Positions 8,363-16,053 of a stretch of DNA of 64,000 bases are shown here, in pieces. The number at the start of each line of letters is the position of its first letter. Positions within the stretch are counted from its first letter, which is position 1. This DNA is from Flavobacteriales bacterium (GTDB taxonomy: Bacteria > Bacteroidota > Bacteroidia > Flavobacteriales_F > PHOS-HE28). The DNA lies in the NCBI GenBank assembly GCA_016703105.1, contig JADJCS010000002.1:384175-448174 (forward strand), in the 5' to 3' direction. The position numbers and the translations under genes were made by a program. The notes beneath the pieces were generated by a model. It did no database searches. It was not told the origin of the DNA and was given only the letters and a program-made list of their open reading frames with translations.

Positions 8363-9432
8363 GGTTCGATCGAAAACACGTTGCCGCGTAACCGCGCGGT
8401 CGAACGACCATCGATGCTGCTCTCCAGCCGCATCGCGTGGGCGATGGGGGAGTTCAACGCTTCGCGTACCGTGTTCACTTGGCCGGCCGGCACACCGGCA
8501 CGAGCAAGTGCTTCCAGAAGTTCGGGGCGCGATCGTTCTCGAACGGCCGCACCGAGCGGATCGGCCAGTATGGTCCTGTTCCGCACGCGCTCCGCGTTAC
8601 GTGCGAACCTTGGATCGAAGACGAGGTCGGCCGTGCCGAGCGTGGCGCAGAGAGCGCTGAACTGCGCATCACTGCCCACCGCCAGAATGATCATGCCGCC
8701 GTCAGCACAGCGGAACGTTTCGCCATAGGGGGCGATGTTGGGGTGTAAGGTGCCCAGCGGGCGCGGATCGTGATCGGCCATCAGCAAGTTGCTCGCCTGG
8801 TTGATCAGGCCAGCGAGCGCGGCTTCTTCCAAGCACACCTGCACGAACGAGCCGCGACCGGTGCGTTCCCGTTGCCAAAGCGCGAGCAGGATCCCCTCCT
8901 TCAACTGATGCGCCGCCAGCACGTCGATCAATGCGATGGGGAGCTTGGCCAGCTGGTCGGGTCCGTTCCCGGTCATGCAGATGTAACCGGTCTCGGCTTG
9001 GAGCACCACATCGAAGGCGGGGCGGGTGGGTTGTTGGGCGAAGCCTTTGATGTGCCCGTGGACCAGGGTCGGGTTGAGCGCCCGAACGCGTGCGCGATCC
9101 AGTCCCAATTTCATCGCATCGTCCTCGAGATGGTTCGAGATCAGCACATCTGCTTCGCGCAATAACGCATCCAGTTCGATGCGGCCTTCCGGGCTGGCTA
9201 GGTCCACCAAGAGGTGCTCCTTGCCCCAGTTCACACTGCTGAAATAGGCACTGACAGGGCTCTTCGGGTCTTCCTCCGGTAGCTTCCATTTGCGCGTCAC
9301 ATCGCCTCCGGTGCGCTTGTTCTCCAGCTTCATCACCCGCGCGCCCAATTCGGCGAAGCACATTCCCACGCTTGGGCCGGCCAACACGGAAGCGGTTTCG
9401 ACAACGAGAAGTTCAGCCGCAGGGGTGCCCAT
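8356..9432 (-). CDS. CaiB/BaiF (family III) CoA-transferase or racemase-like protein
   Basis: A 358-residue protein with the family III fold features: N-terminal VVETASVLAGPSVGMCFAEL and LGARVMKLENK, WGKEHLLVDLASPEG (the 'n.gK.si.lDl' block), FDVVLQAETGY and LHPNIAPYGETFRC (the 'h...aPy..f' motif near residues 230-245). Family members transfer CoA between carboxylic acids or, like AMACR, epimerise alpha-methylacyl-CoAs. In the segment following RTGRGSFVQ, where homologues carry the catalytic Asp, this protein reads VCLEEAAL with Glu, so the exact activity is open. At 358 residues it is somewhat shorter than typical formyl-CoA transferases and closer to AMACR-type members. No acyl-CoA pathway genes are adjacent. 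Confidence 0.85.
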   Translation of the reverse strand: MGTPAAELLVVETASVLAGPSVGMCFAELGARVMKLENKRTGGDVTRKWKLPEEDPKSPVSAYFSSVNWGKEHLLVDLASPEGRIELDALLREADVLISNHLEDDAMKLGLDRARVRALNPTLVHGHIKGFAQQPTRPAFDVVLQAETGYICMTGNGPDQLAKLPIALIDVLAAHQLKEGILLALWQRERTGRGSFVQVCLEEAALAGLINQASNLLMADHDPRPLGTLHPNIAPYGETFRCADGGMIILAVGSDAQFSALCATLGTADLVFDPRFARNAERVRNRTILADPLGAAVRERSRPELLEALARAGVPAGQVNTVREALNSPIAHAMRLESSIDGRSTARLRGNVFSIEPY

Positions 9433-9440
9433 TCATGTGA

Positions 9441-9470
9441 AGACCCATCGCGCGGAATGCGGATGGGTCT
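9441..9470 (-). terminator. Possible terminator downstream of tRNA-Leu
   Basis: A nine-base inverted repeat, AGACCCATC and GATGGGTCT, with a 12-base loop, lies 7 bases past the tRNA-Leu 3' end on the minus strand. Only a weak T tract follows, so it may be a processing or attenuating hairpin instead. Confidence 0.45.
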
Positions 9471-9476
9471 TTCGCT

Positions 9477-9563
9477 TGGTGCCCAGGACTGGACTCGAAC
9501 CAGCACAGCCTTTCGGCCACTACCCCCTCAAAGTAGCGTGTCTACCAATTTCACCACCTGGGC
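9477..9563 (-). tRNA. tRNA-Leu (anticodon GAG)
   Basis: On the minus strand the acceptor 5' arm GCCCAGG (9563-9557) pairs with CCTGGGC near 9481, followed by discriminator A and an encoded CCA ending at 9477. The anticodon stem CTACT/GGTAG closes the loop TTGAGGG, giving anticodon GAG (reads CUC). A long variable arm and the T-loop TTCGAGTCC are present, as expected for a type II tRNA-Leu. Confidence 0.95.
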
Positions 9564-9600
9564 ATTGGATACTCCGCACAAGGGAGCCTTGGACGGGCGG

Positions 9601-9608
9601 CAAATATA
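9601..9608 (-). promoter_or_regulatory. -7 promoter box (TATATTTG) for tRNA-Leu
   Basis: The minus strand reads TATATTTG, matching TAnnTTTG, 37 bases upstream of the mature tRNA-Leu 5' end. A transcript starting just downstream would carry a short leader. Confidence 0.55.
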
Positions 9609-9636
9609 GTAGGATGCGGATCATCCGGTGACCATT

Positions 9637-9665
9637 AGAAAAGGGGGCCACTGGCCCCCTTTTCT
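9637..9665. terminator. Strong hairpin terminator
   Basis: A 29-base almost perfect palindrome: AGAAAAGGGGGCCA, one base, then its complement, with A and T runs on the two sides. It lies 18 bases past the stop of the small T9SS-tagged gene (9683-10060) and upstream of tRNA-Leu on the same strand. It should end the former transcript and could work in both directions. Confidence 0.8.
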
Positions 9666-9682
9666 ATCGCGTAAATGATCGG

Positions 9683-10060
9683 TCAATGCCTCAATGAGGC
9701 TCTCACTTTGACGACTTTCTTCGTCCACAGGGGTTCCATGAACTCATCGTAGACCTGCAGCACATAGGTCCCATCGTTCAGCGTACTCGTATTGATCGTC
9801 ATTATTTGAGCATAGGGTACGGTCTCGCTCTGGGCGATCACACCGTTGGAGCGCACCAAGTAGATCCGACAAAGCGCGGTTCCGGGATTCGGAACTTCGA
9901 CGGACAGTTGGGTGGTGAAAGGATTGGGATAAGCATGCGGTGTGCTATTGCTCGTGATGGTGCCGATCGGGAAGATCTGGGCGGACATGAGCGCTGGGGA
10001 GCCCAGCACAAGGGTCATCAACACCGCCTTGGCGATGGTTTGAAAGTTGAGCTGTTTCAT
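9683..10060 (-). CDS. Very small secreted protein made of a signal peptide and a T9SS-type sorting domain
   Basis: A 125-residue protein, started at the ATG at 10060 (MKQLNFQTIAKAVLMTLVLG), which gives a clean signal peptide ending near ALMSAQ. The remaining ~95 residues are almost entirely a type A-like C-terminal sorting domain: AYPNPFTTQLSVEVPN, a beta-strand with LVRSNGVI, LNDGTYVLQVYDE and the basic end KKVVKVRASLRH. No cargo domain is present between signal peptide and sorting domain. Longer readings of this frame would run back through tRNA-Lys and are rejected. T9SS export to the surface is inferred from the family pattern. It could be a decoy, a surface-layer filler or a remnant of a larger protein. 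A strong terminator follows. Confidence 0.75.
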   Translation of the reverse strand: MKQLNFQTIAKAVLMTLVLGSPALMSAQIFPIGTITSNSTPHAYPNPFTTQLSVEVPNPGTALCRIYLVRSNGVIAQSETVPYAQIMTINTSTLNDGTYVLQVYDEFMEPLWTKKVVKVRASLRH

Positions 10061-10316
10061 GCGTTGGGTGTGGAACGGATTGTATGCCCCACGGCGAAAG
10101 GTACTGCATCCGATCAACAATTCAGCAAGATCTGTAGGGACTCTTCTCAACACCCCACGGAGGGACTTGGTGGTTTTAGGGCTGTGCGCTCCGTTATGCT
10201 CCCTGTGAACGCGAAAAAATCGCGGATCTATTGTGACATTGGCGGGGGGGGCATCGCCCAACAGCGCTCGATCGAACTGTGCGGGGAGGCGTATCGCCCC
10301 GGCTGTTGAAAAAGGG

Positions 10317-10340
10317 AAAAGCCAGCGCATTCGCACTGGC
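10317..10340 (-). terminator. Terminator of tRNA-Lys
   Basis: The hairpin formed by GCCAGCGC and GCACTGGC (one mismatch, four-base loop) at 10321-10340 is followed on the minus strand by TTTT. It lies six bases beyond the tRNA-Lys 3' end. Confidence 0.7.
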
Positions 10341-10345
10341 TTTCG

Positions 10346-10418
10346 TGACTCCGCTGGGGCTCGAACCCAGGACCCCGACATTAAAAGTGTCGTGCTCTAC
10401 CAACTGAGCTACAGAGTC
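10346..10418 (-). tRNA. tRNA-Lys (anticodon TTT)
   Basis: On the minus strand the acceptor arm GACTCTG (10418-10412) pairs with CGGAGTC (10353-10347), followed by discriminator A at 10346; CCA is not encoded. The D arm is GCTCAGTTGGTAGAGC, the anticodon stem CGACA/TGTCG with loop CTTTTAA gives anticodon TTT, and the T arm contains GGTTCGAGCC. The 73-base cloverleaf is complete. Confidence 0.96.
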
Positions 10419-10451
10419 TTCCACCAGGAAGGTGACCCGGTTAAGAGGCTG

Positions 10452-10459
10452 CAAATGTA
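10452..10459 (-). promoter_or_regulatory. -7 promoter box (TACATTTG) for tRNA-Lys
   Basis: The minus strand reads TACATTTG, a TAnnTTTG match, 33 bases upstream of the mature tRNA-Lys. The spacing resembles that of the tRNA-Leu box. Confidence 0.55.
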
Positions 10460-10492
10460 ACGTCCGTGCCGATCCGTGCAAGATGACCGAAC

Positions 10493-11656
10493 CTACTTCT
10501 CGATGATGGGGCGCCGTTCGAAAGGCAGCGAGCGATCGAAGAGGTAGCGGTACGTGGCCATGGTGCGGTAGTTCACAGCGTCCAGGCTGACGCACACCTT
10601 GATCATGCGCGGGTTGAAGTCCCCGATCCAGGTAAGGATGGTGTCGCGGTAGAGACCTGCCTCCACGATCTTCTCGGCGAACACGATCATCGCTCCCTCC
10701 AGCCCCTTGCCTTGGTAGGGTTTGGCCACGCCGAACACGATACCCGTCATCGTTTTCACCGTGCCCCGCCATTTGTGCCACAGGAACTTCAGCTTGCCGA
10801 TCCAGTTCAGGTCGCCGTTCACATGGCGGAAGATCTCGTTCAGCTCCGGCACGCTGATGTAAAAGGCCACGGGTACCTTCTTGTGTTCCACGAAGATCAG
10901 AATGCGCGGGTCCATCACCGGTTCCATCGCCTTGATGATCTTGAGCGCTGCGGCCCGTTCCATAGGCTTAAAGTTCTCATGGTCCACCCAGCCCGCGTTA
11001 TACACGGTCATGAAATCGTCCGCGAGCTGCTCCACGCTCCGGCCTCGCGCGTCGCGGATCAGATAGTCAGGATCGTTCTTCATCTGGTTGAACTTCCGGT
11101 GGAAGATGGGCTGGGCCTTCACTTCCATGCTGCGCTTGAAGAACAGCTGCTTGTAGTACAACCGGAACCCATAGGTCTCCAGCAATGCCGGGTAGTAGGG
11201 TGGGTTGTAGTTGACGCCGTAGATGGGCGGATCGGTGAAGTTCTCGATCAAAGCTCCCCAATACATGTTCTTCTCCCCGAAATTGATGGGGCCGTCCATG
11301 GCCTGCATGCCTTCCTGCTTCAAGCGATCGCGGGCGGCGTCCAGCAGCATGTTCGCCACGGCCTGGTCGTTCACACATTCGAAAAAACCCATGCCGCCCG
11401 TGGGTTGTGCCTCCGTATGTGCGGTCTTGGGGTTGATGAACGCCGCGACGCGCCCGACCGGTGTGCCGTTCGCATCGTACACCACCCAGCGCCACGCCTG
11501 GCCACCCTGAAAGAGCTTGTTCCGGGCCGGGTCGAAGACTTTCTCGACGTCCTGCTTGAGGTGGGGGATCCAATTGGGATCCTGGCGATCGATGCTCCCC
11601 GGCAGGCGCATCCAGTCGCGTAGGCTGCTGGCGTCATTTACCAGGACGAGCTTCAT
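10493..11656 (-). CDS. GNAT-fold N-acetyltransferase-like protein
   Basis: A 387-residue protein started at the ATG at 11656 (MKLVLVNDASSLRDWM); the frame extends upstream through the aroK start region but without coding character. The C-terminal half has acetyltransferase-like features: FGVAKPYQGKGLEGAMI resembles the acetyl-CoA binding loop (Q/R-x-x-G-x-G/A), and MKTMTG-type strands precede it. An internal segment, GPINFGEKNMYWGALIENF, is strongly conserved-looking. Proteins of this length and layout are widespread in Bacteroidota with no assigned substrate. The gene is divergent from aroK with 75 bases between starts, so the two share an upstream region. Confidence 0.7.
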   Translation of the reverse strand: MKLVLVNDASSLRDWMRLPGSIDRQDPNWIPHLKQDVEKVFDPARNKLFQGGQAWRWVVYDANGTPVGRVAAFINPKTAHTEAQPTGGMGFFECVNDQAVANMLLDAARDRLKQEGMQAMDGPINFGEKNMYWGALIENFTDPPIYGVNYNPPYYPALLETYGFRLYYKQLFFKRSMEVKAQPIFHRKFNQMKNDPDYLIRDARGRSVEQLADDFMTVYNAGWVDHENFKPMERAAALKIIKAMEPVMDPRILIFVEHKKVPVAFYISVPELNEIFRHVNGDLNWIGKLKFLWHKWRGTVKTMTGIVFGVAKPYQGKGLEGAMIVFAEKIVEAGLYRDTILTWIGDFNPRMIKVCVSLDAVNYRTMATYRYLFDRSLPFERRPIIEK

Positions 11657-11731
11657 CCGATCACGGTTGGTCGGCCGCGAAGGTGCGCATTGTCGGGCCA
11701 TCCGGTCGATCGGGATGCGCACCTTCGCACC

Positions 11732-12253
11732 ATGCTGATCTCGCTCACCGGGTACATGTGCAGCGGAAAATCGCGTGTGGGTCGCGCTTTGGCCCAGCGG
11801 CTGGAAGTGCCGTTCCATGATCTGGATCGCTTGCTCGAAGAACGCATAGGCGGACCGATCACGCCTTTTTTCCTTCGTGAGGGGGAGGCCGCCTTTCGTG
11901 CGCTTGAAGCAGAGGTGCTGTTGCGCACCGTGGCGCATGCGAAAGGGATCTTGGCCACAGGAGGTGGAACACTTGTCGATCCCATACTGATGTCCCGGGC
12001 GCGAGTGGCCGGTCCTGTCGTATTGCTCGAGGTGCCTTTTGAAGTGCTTGTTCAACGGATCCTTAAGGCGGGTCGGGATCGGCCGTTGTACTTCGGTGCC
12101 GACGAGGCGACCGTTCGATCACGGACGGAAGCGCTCCTCCAGGAACGAATGGCCGGGTATGATCGCGCAACCCATCGCGTGGATGGCGATGGTGATCCGG
12201 ACGAAGTGGTGGATCGGATCCTGTCGGCCTTAGGACCGCTTCAGGAGATGTGA
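11732..12253 (+). CDS. aroK: Shikimate kinase
   Basis: A 173-residue protein of normal length for shikimate kinase, starting at ATG 11732 (MLISLTGYMCSGKSRVG). The P-loop GYMCSGKS lies at residues 7-14, DLDRLLEE (shikimate- and Mg-binding region) near residue 33, ATGGGT (substrate loop) near residue 78, and the lid arginine in RDRPLY. It phosphorylates shikimate at the 3-hydroxyl in the chorismate pathway to aromatic amino acids. No other aro genes are nearby, as is common in this phylum. The last 13 bases overlap the 3' end of the convergent PyrR-like gene. Confidence 0.94.
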   Translation: MLISLTGYMCSGKSRVGRALAQRLEVPFHDLDRLLEERIGGPITPFFLREGEAAFRALEAEVLLRTVAHAKGILATGGGTLVDPILMSRARVAGPVVLLEVPFEVLVQRILKAGRDRPLYFGADEATVRSRTEALLQERMAGYDRATHRVDGDGDPDEVVDRILSALGPLQEM

Positions 12254-12744
12254 ACGCTGTCGCGCTTGCCGAGTTCCACGGTGATGTGCTCCTGGAGCGT
12301 GGTGCTCAGCGTGAGGCCTACAATGTCCGCGCGGATGGGAAAGGTGCGGTGCCTTCGATCCACGAGCACTACGGTATTGAACCGCTTCAGTGGCACTTGG
12401 ACCAAGTGCGCAGCGGCATACATCAGTGTGCGGCCGCTCATGAGCACGTCGTCCACCAGCACGACCACCTGTCCGGTCAGTTCCTTCAATTGACACGAAA
12501 GCTGCACGGCGCGAGAGAGCGGGGCGTCTTTGTCGATGTTGAGTTCCACCAGTTCCACCTGCAAGGTCGTGATGGCGCCCAGCAATTGCTTGAGCCGTTT
12601 GGCCAGTTCCATACCCCGTCCCGCGATACCCACCATCACTAAGCCCTTTTCGCGATGGTGTTCCTCATGCAACTGGTGCGCGATGCGTTCCAGCTTGCGC
12701 TTCACTTGATCATGGTCCAGGACGGTGGTGCGGGTCGGGCTCAT
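12241..12744 (-). CDS. pyrR: PyrR-like phosphoribosyltransferase
   Basis: A 167-residue type I phosphoribosyltransferase. The PRPP loop reads VVVLVDDVLMSGRTL (residues about 92-106), with the second conserved segment VGIAGRGMELAKRL (about 38-51) and LVDRRHRTFPIRADIVG (about 125-141), typical of PyrR. PyrR family members act as uracil phosphoribosyltransferases and, in Gram-positives, as RNA-binding attenuators of pyr operons. No pyr genes or attenuator are visible here, so only the enzymatic fold is supported. Length and motifs fit well. The upstream minus-strand sequence contains TACCTTTC, close to the -7 consensus. The 3' end overlaps aroK by 13 bases. Confidence 0.85.
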   Translation of the reverse strand: MSPTRTTVLDHDQVKRKLERIAHQLHEEHHREKGLVMVGIAGRGMELAKRLKQLLGAITTLQVELVELNIDKDAPLSRAVQLSCQLKELTGQVVVLVDDVLMSGRTLMYAAAHLVQVPLKRFNTVVLVDRRHRTFPIRADIVGLTLSTTLQEHITVELGKRDSVHIS

Positions 12745-12809
12745 GGCGCGGCGGAAAGGTAGGGATCACCTGCCCCGCGTTGTTTTGCGGGCAACGCTCC
12801 GGCGCCTGA

Positions 12810-13208
12810 TCAACGCACTTTCGCTGCCGCCTTCTGCTTGCCGTGCATCAGGCTGTCCAGATAGCGGCTGCCGGTGTATTTCACGATCCGGTCGAAAAGC
12901 TCCACCGTGGGTGGTTCCAGACGGCGAAAGCGGATGCATGAACGACCGCGGTCGTAGGCCCGCAGATCATTGTGGAACGCGTTGAGCAGATCATGGTGCA
13001 TCACGTAGAGCGCCATGAAGTTCTTCTGGCTCGCAACCGCACAGAACGCATTGCCGTCCAAGTGATAGGTGGGCATGCCGAAGCTCAGGTCCTCCGTCAC
13101 CTTGGGCCACGCCGTTCGGATCACATTGCGGATCTCCAGTAGCGCCTCACGCCGGTCCTTGGGAAGCGAAGCGAAGTATGCTTCGGGATCGGCCGCAGAG
13201 ATCTTCAT
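12810..13208 (-). CDS. DUF1801-domain (YdhG-like) protein
   Basis: A 132-residue protein with the DUF1801 pattern: an N-terminal helix DRREALLEIRNVIRTAWP, the strand pair EDLSFGMPTYHLDGNAFCAVAS near residues 40-60, YVMHHDLLNAF, and CIRFRRLEPPTVELFDRIVKY. The fold is a small alpha/beta domain related to the YdhG/iron-transport group; no activity is established. It stands alone between the PyrR-like gene and a methyltransferase on the same strand, with gaps of about 60 bases on each side. Confidence 0.8.
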   Translation of the reverse strand: MKISAADPEAYFASLPKDRREALLEIRNVIRTAWPKVTEDLSFGMPTYHLDGNAFCAVASQKNFMALYVMHHDLLNAFHNDLRAYDRGRSCIRFRRLEPPTVELFDRIVKYTGSRYLDSLMHGKQKAAAKVR

Positions 13209-13268
13209 GGTGCGTGGAAGGGGCGTGAAGTTCGCATTTCGCAGCGATCGACAATGCCGGGTCGCATC

Positions 13269-13859
13269 TTATTCGGCTGGAGCACGCAGAGCCCGCACCC
13301 AGAGCTCACGTCCGGCGCGCGGGGCGATCGAATTGTAGCACGGGTCGAGTTGGACGTCCGGGAAACACTTCCTGAACAGAGGTAGATAGGCCTCCCGGTC
13401 ACCACCGAAAGGAGGACGGTCCTCGTTCAGCGGATCGTTGAAGAGCAGACCGACCAGACGACCACCCGGACGGAGCAACGCATGCATGTGCGCGACATAG
13501 CGTTCGCGGAGCGCAGGATCCAATGCGCAGAAGAAGGTCTGCTCAATGATGCGATCGTACAGGCCTTCGTGCGCGAAGAAGTCGCCTACATGCAAGTGCT
13601 CTTTCGGGAACTCCGGACATCGGGCGAGCAGGTCGATGAAAGGCGCATCGGTGAGGTCGATCACATGCACATCCGTGAAGCCCGCGCGGTGAAGGTACTC
13701 CGCTTCGTACGAGCGACCACCGCCCGGGATCAGGATCGCCAACCCCTTGTCCGCTAGTTCATCGAAGTACTCTTTCAGCGGTGTGGTCACAGCGCCCACA
13801 TCCCAACCGGTCTCCTGGCCGGTATAGCGGGTCTCCCAATACGTGCGGTCCAGTTCCAT
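13269..13859 (-). CDS. TPMT-family class I SAM-dependent methyltransferase
   Basis: A 196-residue protein that begins like thiopurine methyltransferase relatives: DRTYWETRYTGQETGWDVG. The SAM-binding region is ILIPGGGRSYEAEYL (motif I, near residues 42-56), HVIDLTDAPF (motif II) and DRIIEQTFFCALDP (motif IV-like). The last is the ExxFFCAL signature of the TPMT superfamily. Members methylate thiols, halides or selenium/tellurium compounds; the substrate is unknown. The start is four bases after the stop of the upstream secreted SIMPL-like gene, so the two are probably co-transcribed. Length is normal and the frame intact. Confidence 0.88.
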   Translation of the reverse strand: MELDRTYWETRYTGQETGWDVGAVTTPLKEYFDELADKGLAILIPGGGRSYEAEYLHRAGFTDVHVIDLTDAPFIDLLARCPEFPKEHLHVGDFFAHEGLYDRIIEQTFFCALDPALRERYVAHMHALLRPGGRLVGLLFNDPLNEDRPPFGGDREAYLPLFRKCFPDVQLDPCYNSIAPRAGRELWVRALRAPAE

Positions 13860-13862
13860 CCT

Positions 13863-14555
13863 TCAATCCATCAGGGCGAACCGGAACATCATGCTCCGCT
13901 GACGTGTACGGACCGACGCCGCTTCGGGGGTGTCATACTGTTCCTTTCCTTCGAGCATCATGAAGAACTCCGCCAGTCCCATTTCCTTTTCCACCGGCTC
14001 GTGCGCGCTCAGCAGTTTGCCCAGCTTGCGGCCCGCCAGCGTCGCGATGGATCGAGCGCGCGATTCCGCCATACGATAGAGGCTTGCCATCAGTTGTTCT
14101 CCTGCGTCTTCTGGGGTGTCGAACTGCCAGCCCACCACGTTCCCGTTCAAACCGGGCCGGCCGCGCATCAGCTCCACCAATCGCGTTAGTTCGGCTTTAT
14201 CCTTCGCGGCGATGCGCAACGTGGCCGCCTGTGGTTGATCGTACGCGGAGAGGGTGAAGTTGTCCTCCGCTCCGGATGCTCGCCGCACATTGAACCCTTT
14301 CGCCTGGATCTCCTTCTCCAATTTGCCCAACTCCTTGGTCACGCGCTCGCTTTGCTCGCGCTGGTACTTCTCCCAATCGGTGTTGTCGTCGTAGCCCGCA
14401 TCCATGCCTGGATCGGACCAGGTCAATTCGTAATCGAGTTGCTTGATGCGCAGCGGAACGGTATCCGTCACAATAAGCTCTATGTATTGGTCGGTGAGGG
14501 TCTGGGCGCTGAGCGTGGTGGCGATCAGACAAGCGGAGAGGAAGGCTGTGCGCAT
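13863..14555 (-). CDS. Secreted SIMPL/DUF541-like protein
   Basis: A 230-residue protein with a signal peptide from the ATG at 14555 (MRTAFLSACLIATTLSAQ). An earlier TTG in frame is less likely to start it. The mature part begins IELIVTDTVPLRIKQLDYEL and continues with a long helix (EQSERVTKELGKLEKEIQAKG) and AATLRIAAKDKAELTRLVEL. This order of strand, long helix and strand matches the SIMPL (DUF541) domain, although the resemblance is distant. SIMPL proteins are periplasmic or surface proteins of mostly unknown role. The TPMT-like gene follows after three bases, suggesting an operon. Confidence 0.6.
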   Translation of the reverse strand: MRTAFLSACLIATTLSAQTLTDQYIELIVTDTVPLRIKQLDYELTWSDPGMDAGYDDNTDWEKYQREQSERVTKELGKLEKEIQAKGFNVRRASGAEDNFTLSAYDQPQAATLRIAAKDKAELTRLVELMRGRPGLNGNVVGWQFDTPEDAGEQLMASLYRMAESRARSIATLAGRKLGKLLSAHEPVEKEMGLAEFFMMLEGKEQYDTPEAASVRTRQRSMMFRFALMD

Positions 14556-14600
14556 CAAGGGTGAGGGTGGGGATGGCAAAGTAATGTGCCGACAAGAGCT

Positions 14601-16049
14601 TCAAGGCTTTGCATCCGATGGTCTGTTCCGCTCCTGCAAGCGCACCACGTTCTCCACATGATAGGTGTGGGGGAACATGTCCACCGGTTGGACGTGCGTG
14701 ATGCGGTACTGGTCCTTCAAGAGCGCAAGGTCACGTGCTTGCGTAGCGGAATTGCAGCTCACATACACGATCACCGGCGGGGCGAGTTCACGGATCCGCG
14801 CCACCACGTCCTCATGCATACCCGCGCGCGGGGGATCGGTGATCAGCACATCGGGTCGCCCATGGCGTGCGATGAACTCATCGTTCAACAGGTCTTTCAG
14901 GTCGCCTGCCTCGAAGGTCACGTTGCTGATGCCGTTCAGCGCGGCATTGCGTTCGGCGTCCGCCACGGCTTCGGGCACTATCTCCGCTCCGATCACTTCG
15001 GCACAATGACGCGCCAGGAAAAGGGAGATGCTTCCGGCTCCACAGTAGAGGTCGTACACTTTCTCCTTGCCCGTGAGCCTTGCGAGCGATCGCACCAGTT
15101 CATACAGGTGCTGGGTCTGTTCCGGATTGGTCTGGAAGAAGCTCTTCGCCCCGATGCGGAACCGCAGGTTCGGGTGTCCGTCATCCTGCAATTCCTCGAT
15201 CACATGGTCCGCGCCGTGGAAGGTGTGGATATCCAGGTCCCAGATCGTGTCGTTCTTCTTCGGATTGATCGTCCACAGCAGTGATGTGATGGCGGGGAAC
15301 GCATCATGCACAGCGGTTAGCAGTAGCTGCTGTGCTTCGGGATGGTCCTCCCCGAAAGCGATCAGCACCATGCACTCGCCCGTGATGGTGGTGCGCACCA
15401 TCACCGTGCGCAACCAACCTCGATGGTTCCGAATATCGTAGAAACCCGGGCCGTTCGATCCAGCATGCCTGCGGATGAAATTGCGGACGCTGTCGCTGGG
15501 CTCGGGTTGTAAATGGCATTCATCCACTTGCAGCACCTTGTCAAAACCGCCCGGCACATGGAAGCCTAGCGCGTTCCGATCGGTGATCTCGCCCATGGTC
15601 CGTAGTTCTTCGGACGTGAACCAGCGGAAGGCGCTCGCCGTGTACTCCAGTTTGTTGCGATAGTGTGTGGTCCTCTGCGCTGCGAGGATCGGCGACACCG
15701 GAGGTAGTTCAAGCCCGCCGAGGCGGACCAGATGGTCAACCACTTCCTGCTGCTTGTAGGCCAGCTGTTTCTGGTAGGAGAGGTCCTGCCACTTGCAGCC
15801 ACCGCAAAGCCCGAAGTGCTTGCAGAAGGCATCGACGCGATCGGGTGAGCGTTCCACGATCCGCACCGCGGTGGCTTCCGCCCATTTGCTTTTTTTCTTG
15901 GTGATGCGCAGATCAGCGACATCGCCCGGCACCGCTCCGCTGATGAAGATCACCAAGCCGTCCCGTTTCGCGATCGCCTTTCCGTTGGCCCCATAGCCGG
16001 TCACCGGCACGGCTTCCCAAACGGGCAGCGGTTTCTTCGAGCGAGACAT
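14601..16049 (-). CDS. rlmD: 23S rRNA (uracil-C5)-methyltransferase RlmD/RumA family
   Basis: A protein of about 482 residues, started at MSRSKKPLPVWEA (ATG at 16049). An N-terminal TRAM-like region is followed by the iron-sulfur cysteines in CKHFGLCGGCKWQ (residues about 75-87), the SAM motif YDLYCGAGSISLFLA (about 335), DPPRAG (about 410) and the catalytic-Cys segment VIVYVSCNSATQARDL (about 435-450). These are the hallmarks of RumA-type enzymes that methylate uridine C5 in 23S rRNA, or the related TrmA-like tRNA enzymes; which uridine cannot be read from the sequence. The start lies four bases after the stop of the FkbM gene on the same strand, so the two likely share a transcript. Confidence 0.93.
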   Translation of the reverse strand: MSRSKKPLPVWEAVPVTGYGANGKAIAKRDGLVIFISGAVPGDVADLRITKKKSKWAEATAVRIVERSPDRVDAFCKHFGLCGGCKWQDLSYQKQLAYKQQEVVDHLVRLGGLELPPVSPILAAQRTTHYRNKLEYTASAFRWFTSEELRTMGEITDRNALGFHVPGGFDKVLQVDECHLQPEPSDSVRNFIRRHAGSNGPGFYDIRNHRGWLRTVMVRTTITGECMVLIAFGEDHPEAQQLLLTAVHDAFPAITSLLWTINPKKNDTIWDLDIHTFHGADHVIEELQDDGHPNLRFRIGAKSFFQTNPEQTQHLYELVRSLARLTGKEKVYDLYCGAGSISLFLARHCAEVIGAEIVPEAVADAERNAALNGISNVTFEAGDLKDLLNDEFIARHGRPDVLITDPPRAGMHEDVVARIRELAPPVIVYVSCNSATQARDLALLKDQYRITHVQPVDMFPHTYHVENVVRLQERNRPSDAKP

Positions 16050-16053
16050 CGAC

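Noticed and set aside
9683..10381. Longer 232-residue version of the small T9SS protein
   Set aside because: The extra N-terminal part runs back through tRNA-Lys and has no signal sequence; the internal ATG at 10060 starts a proper signal peptide.
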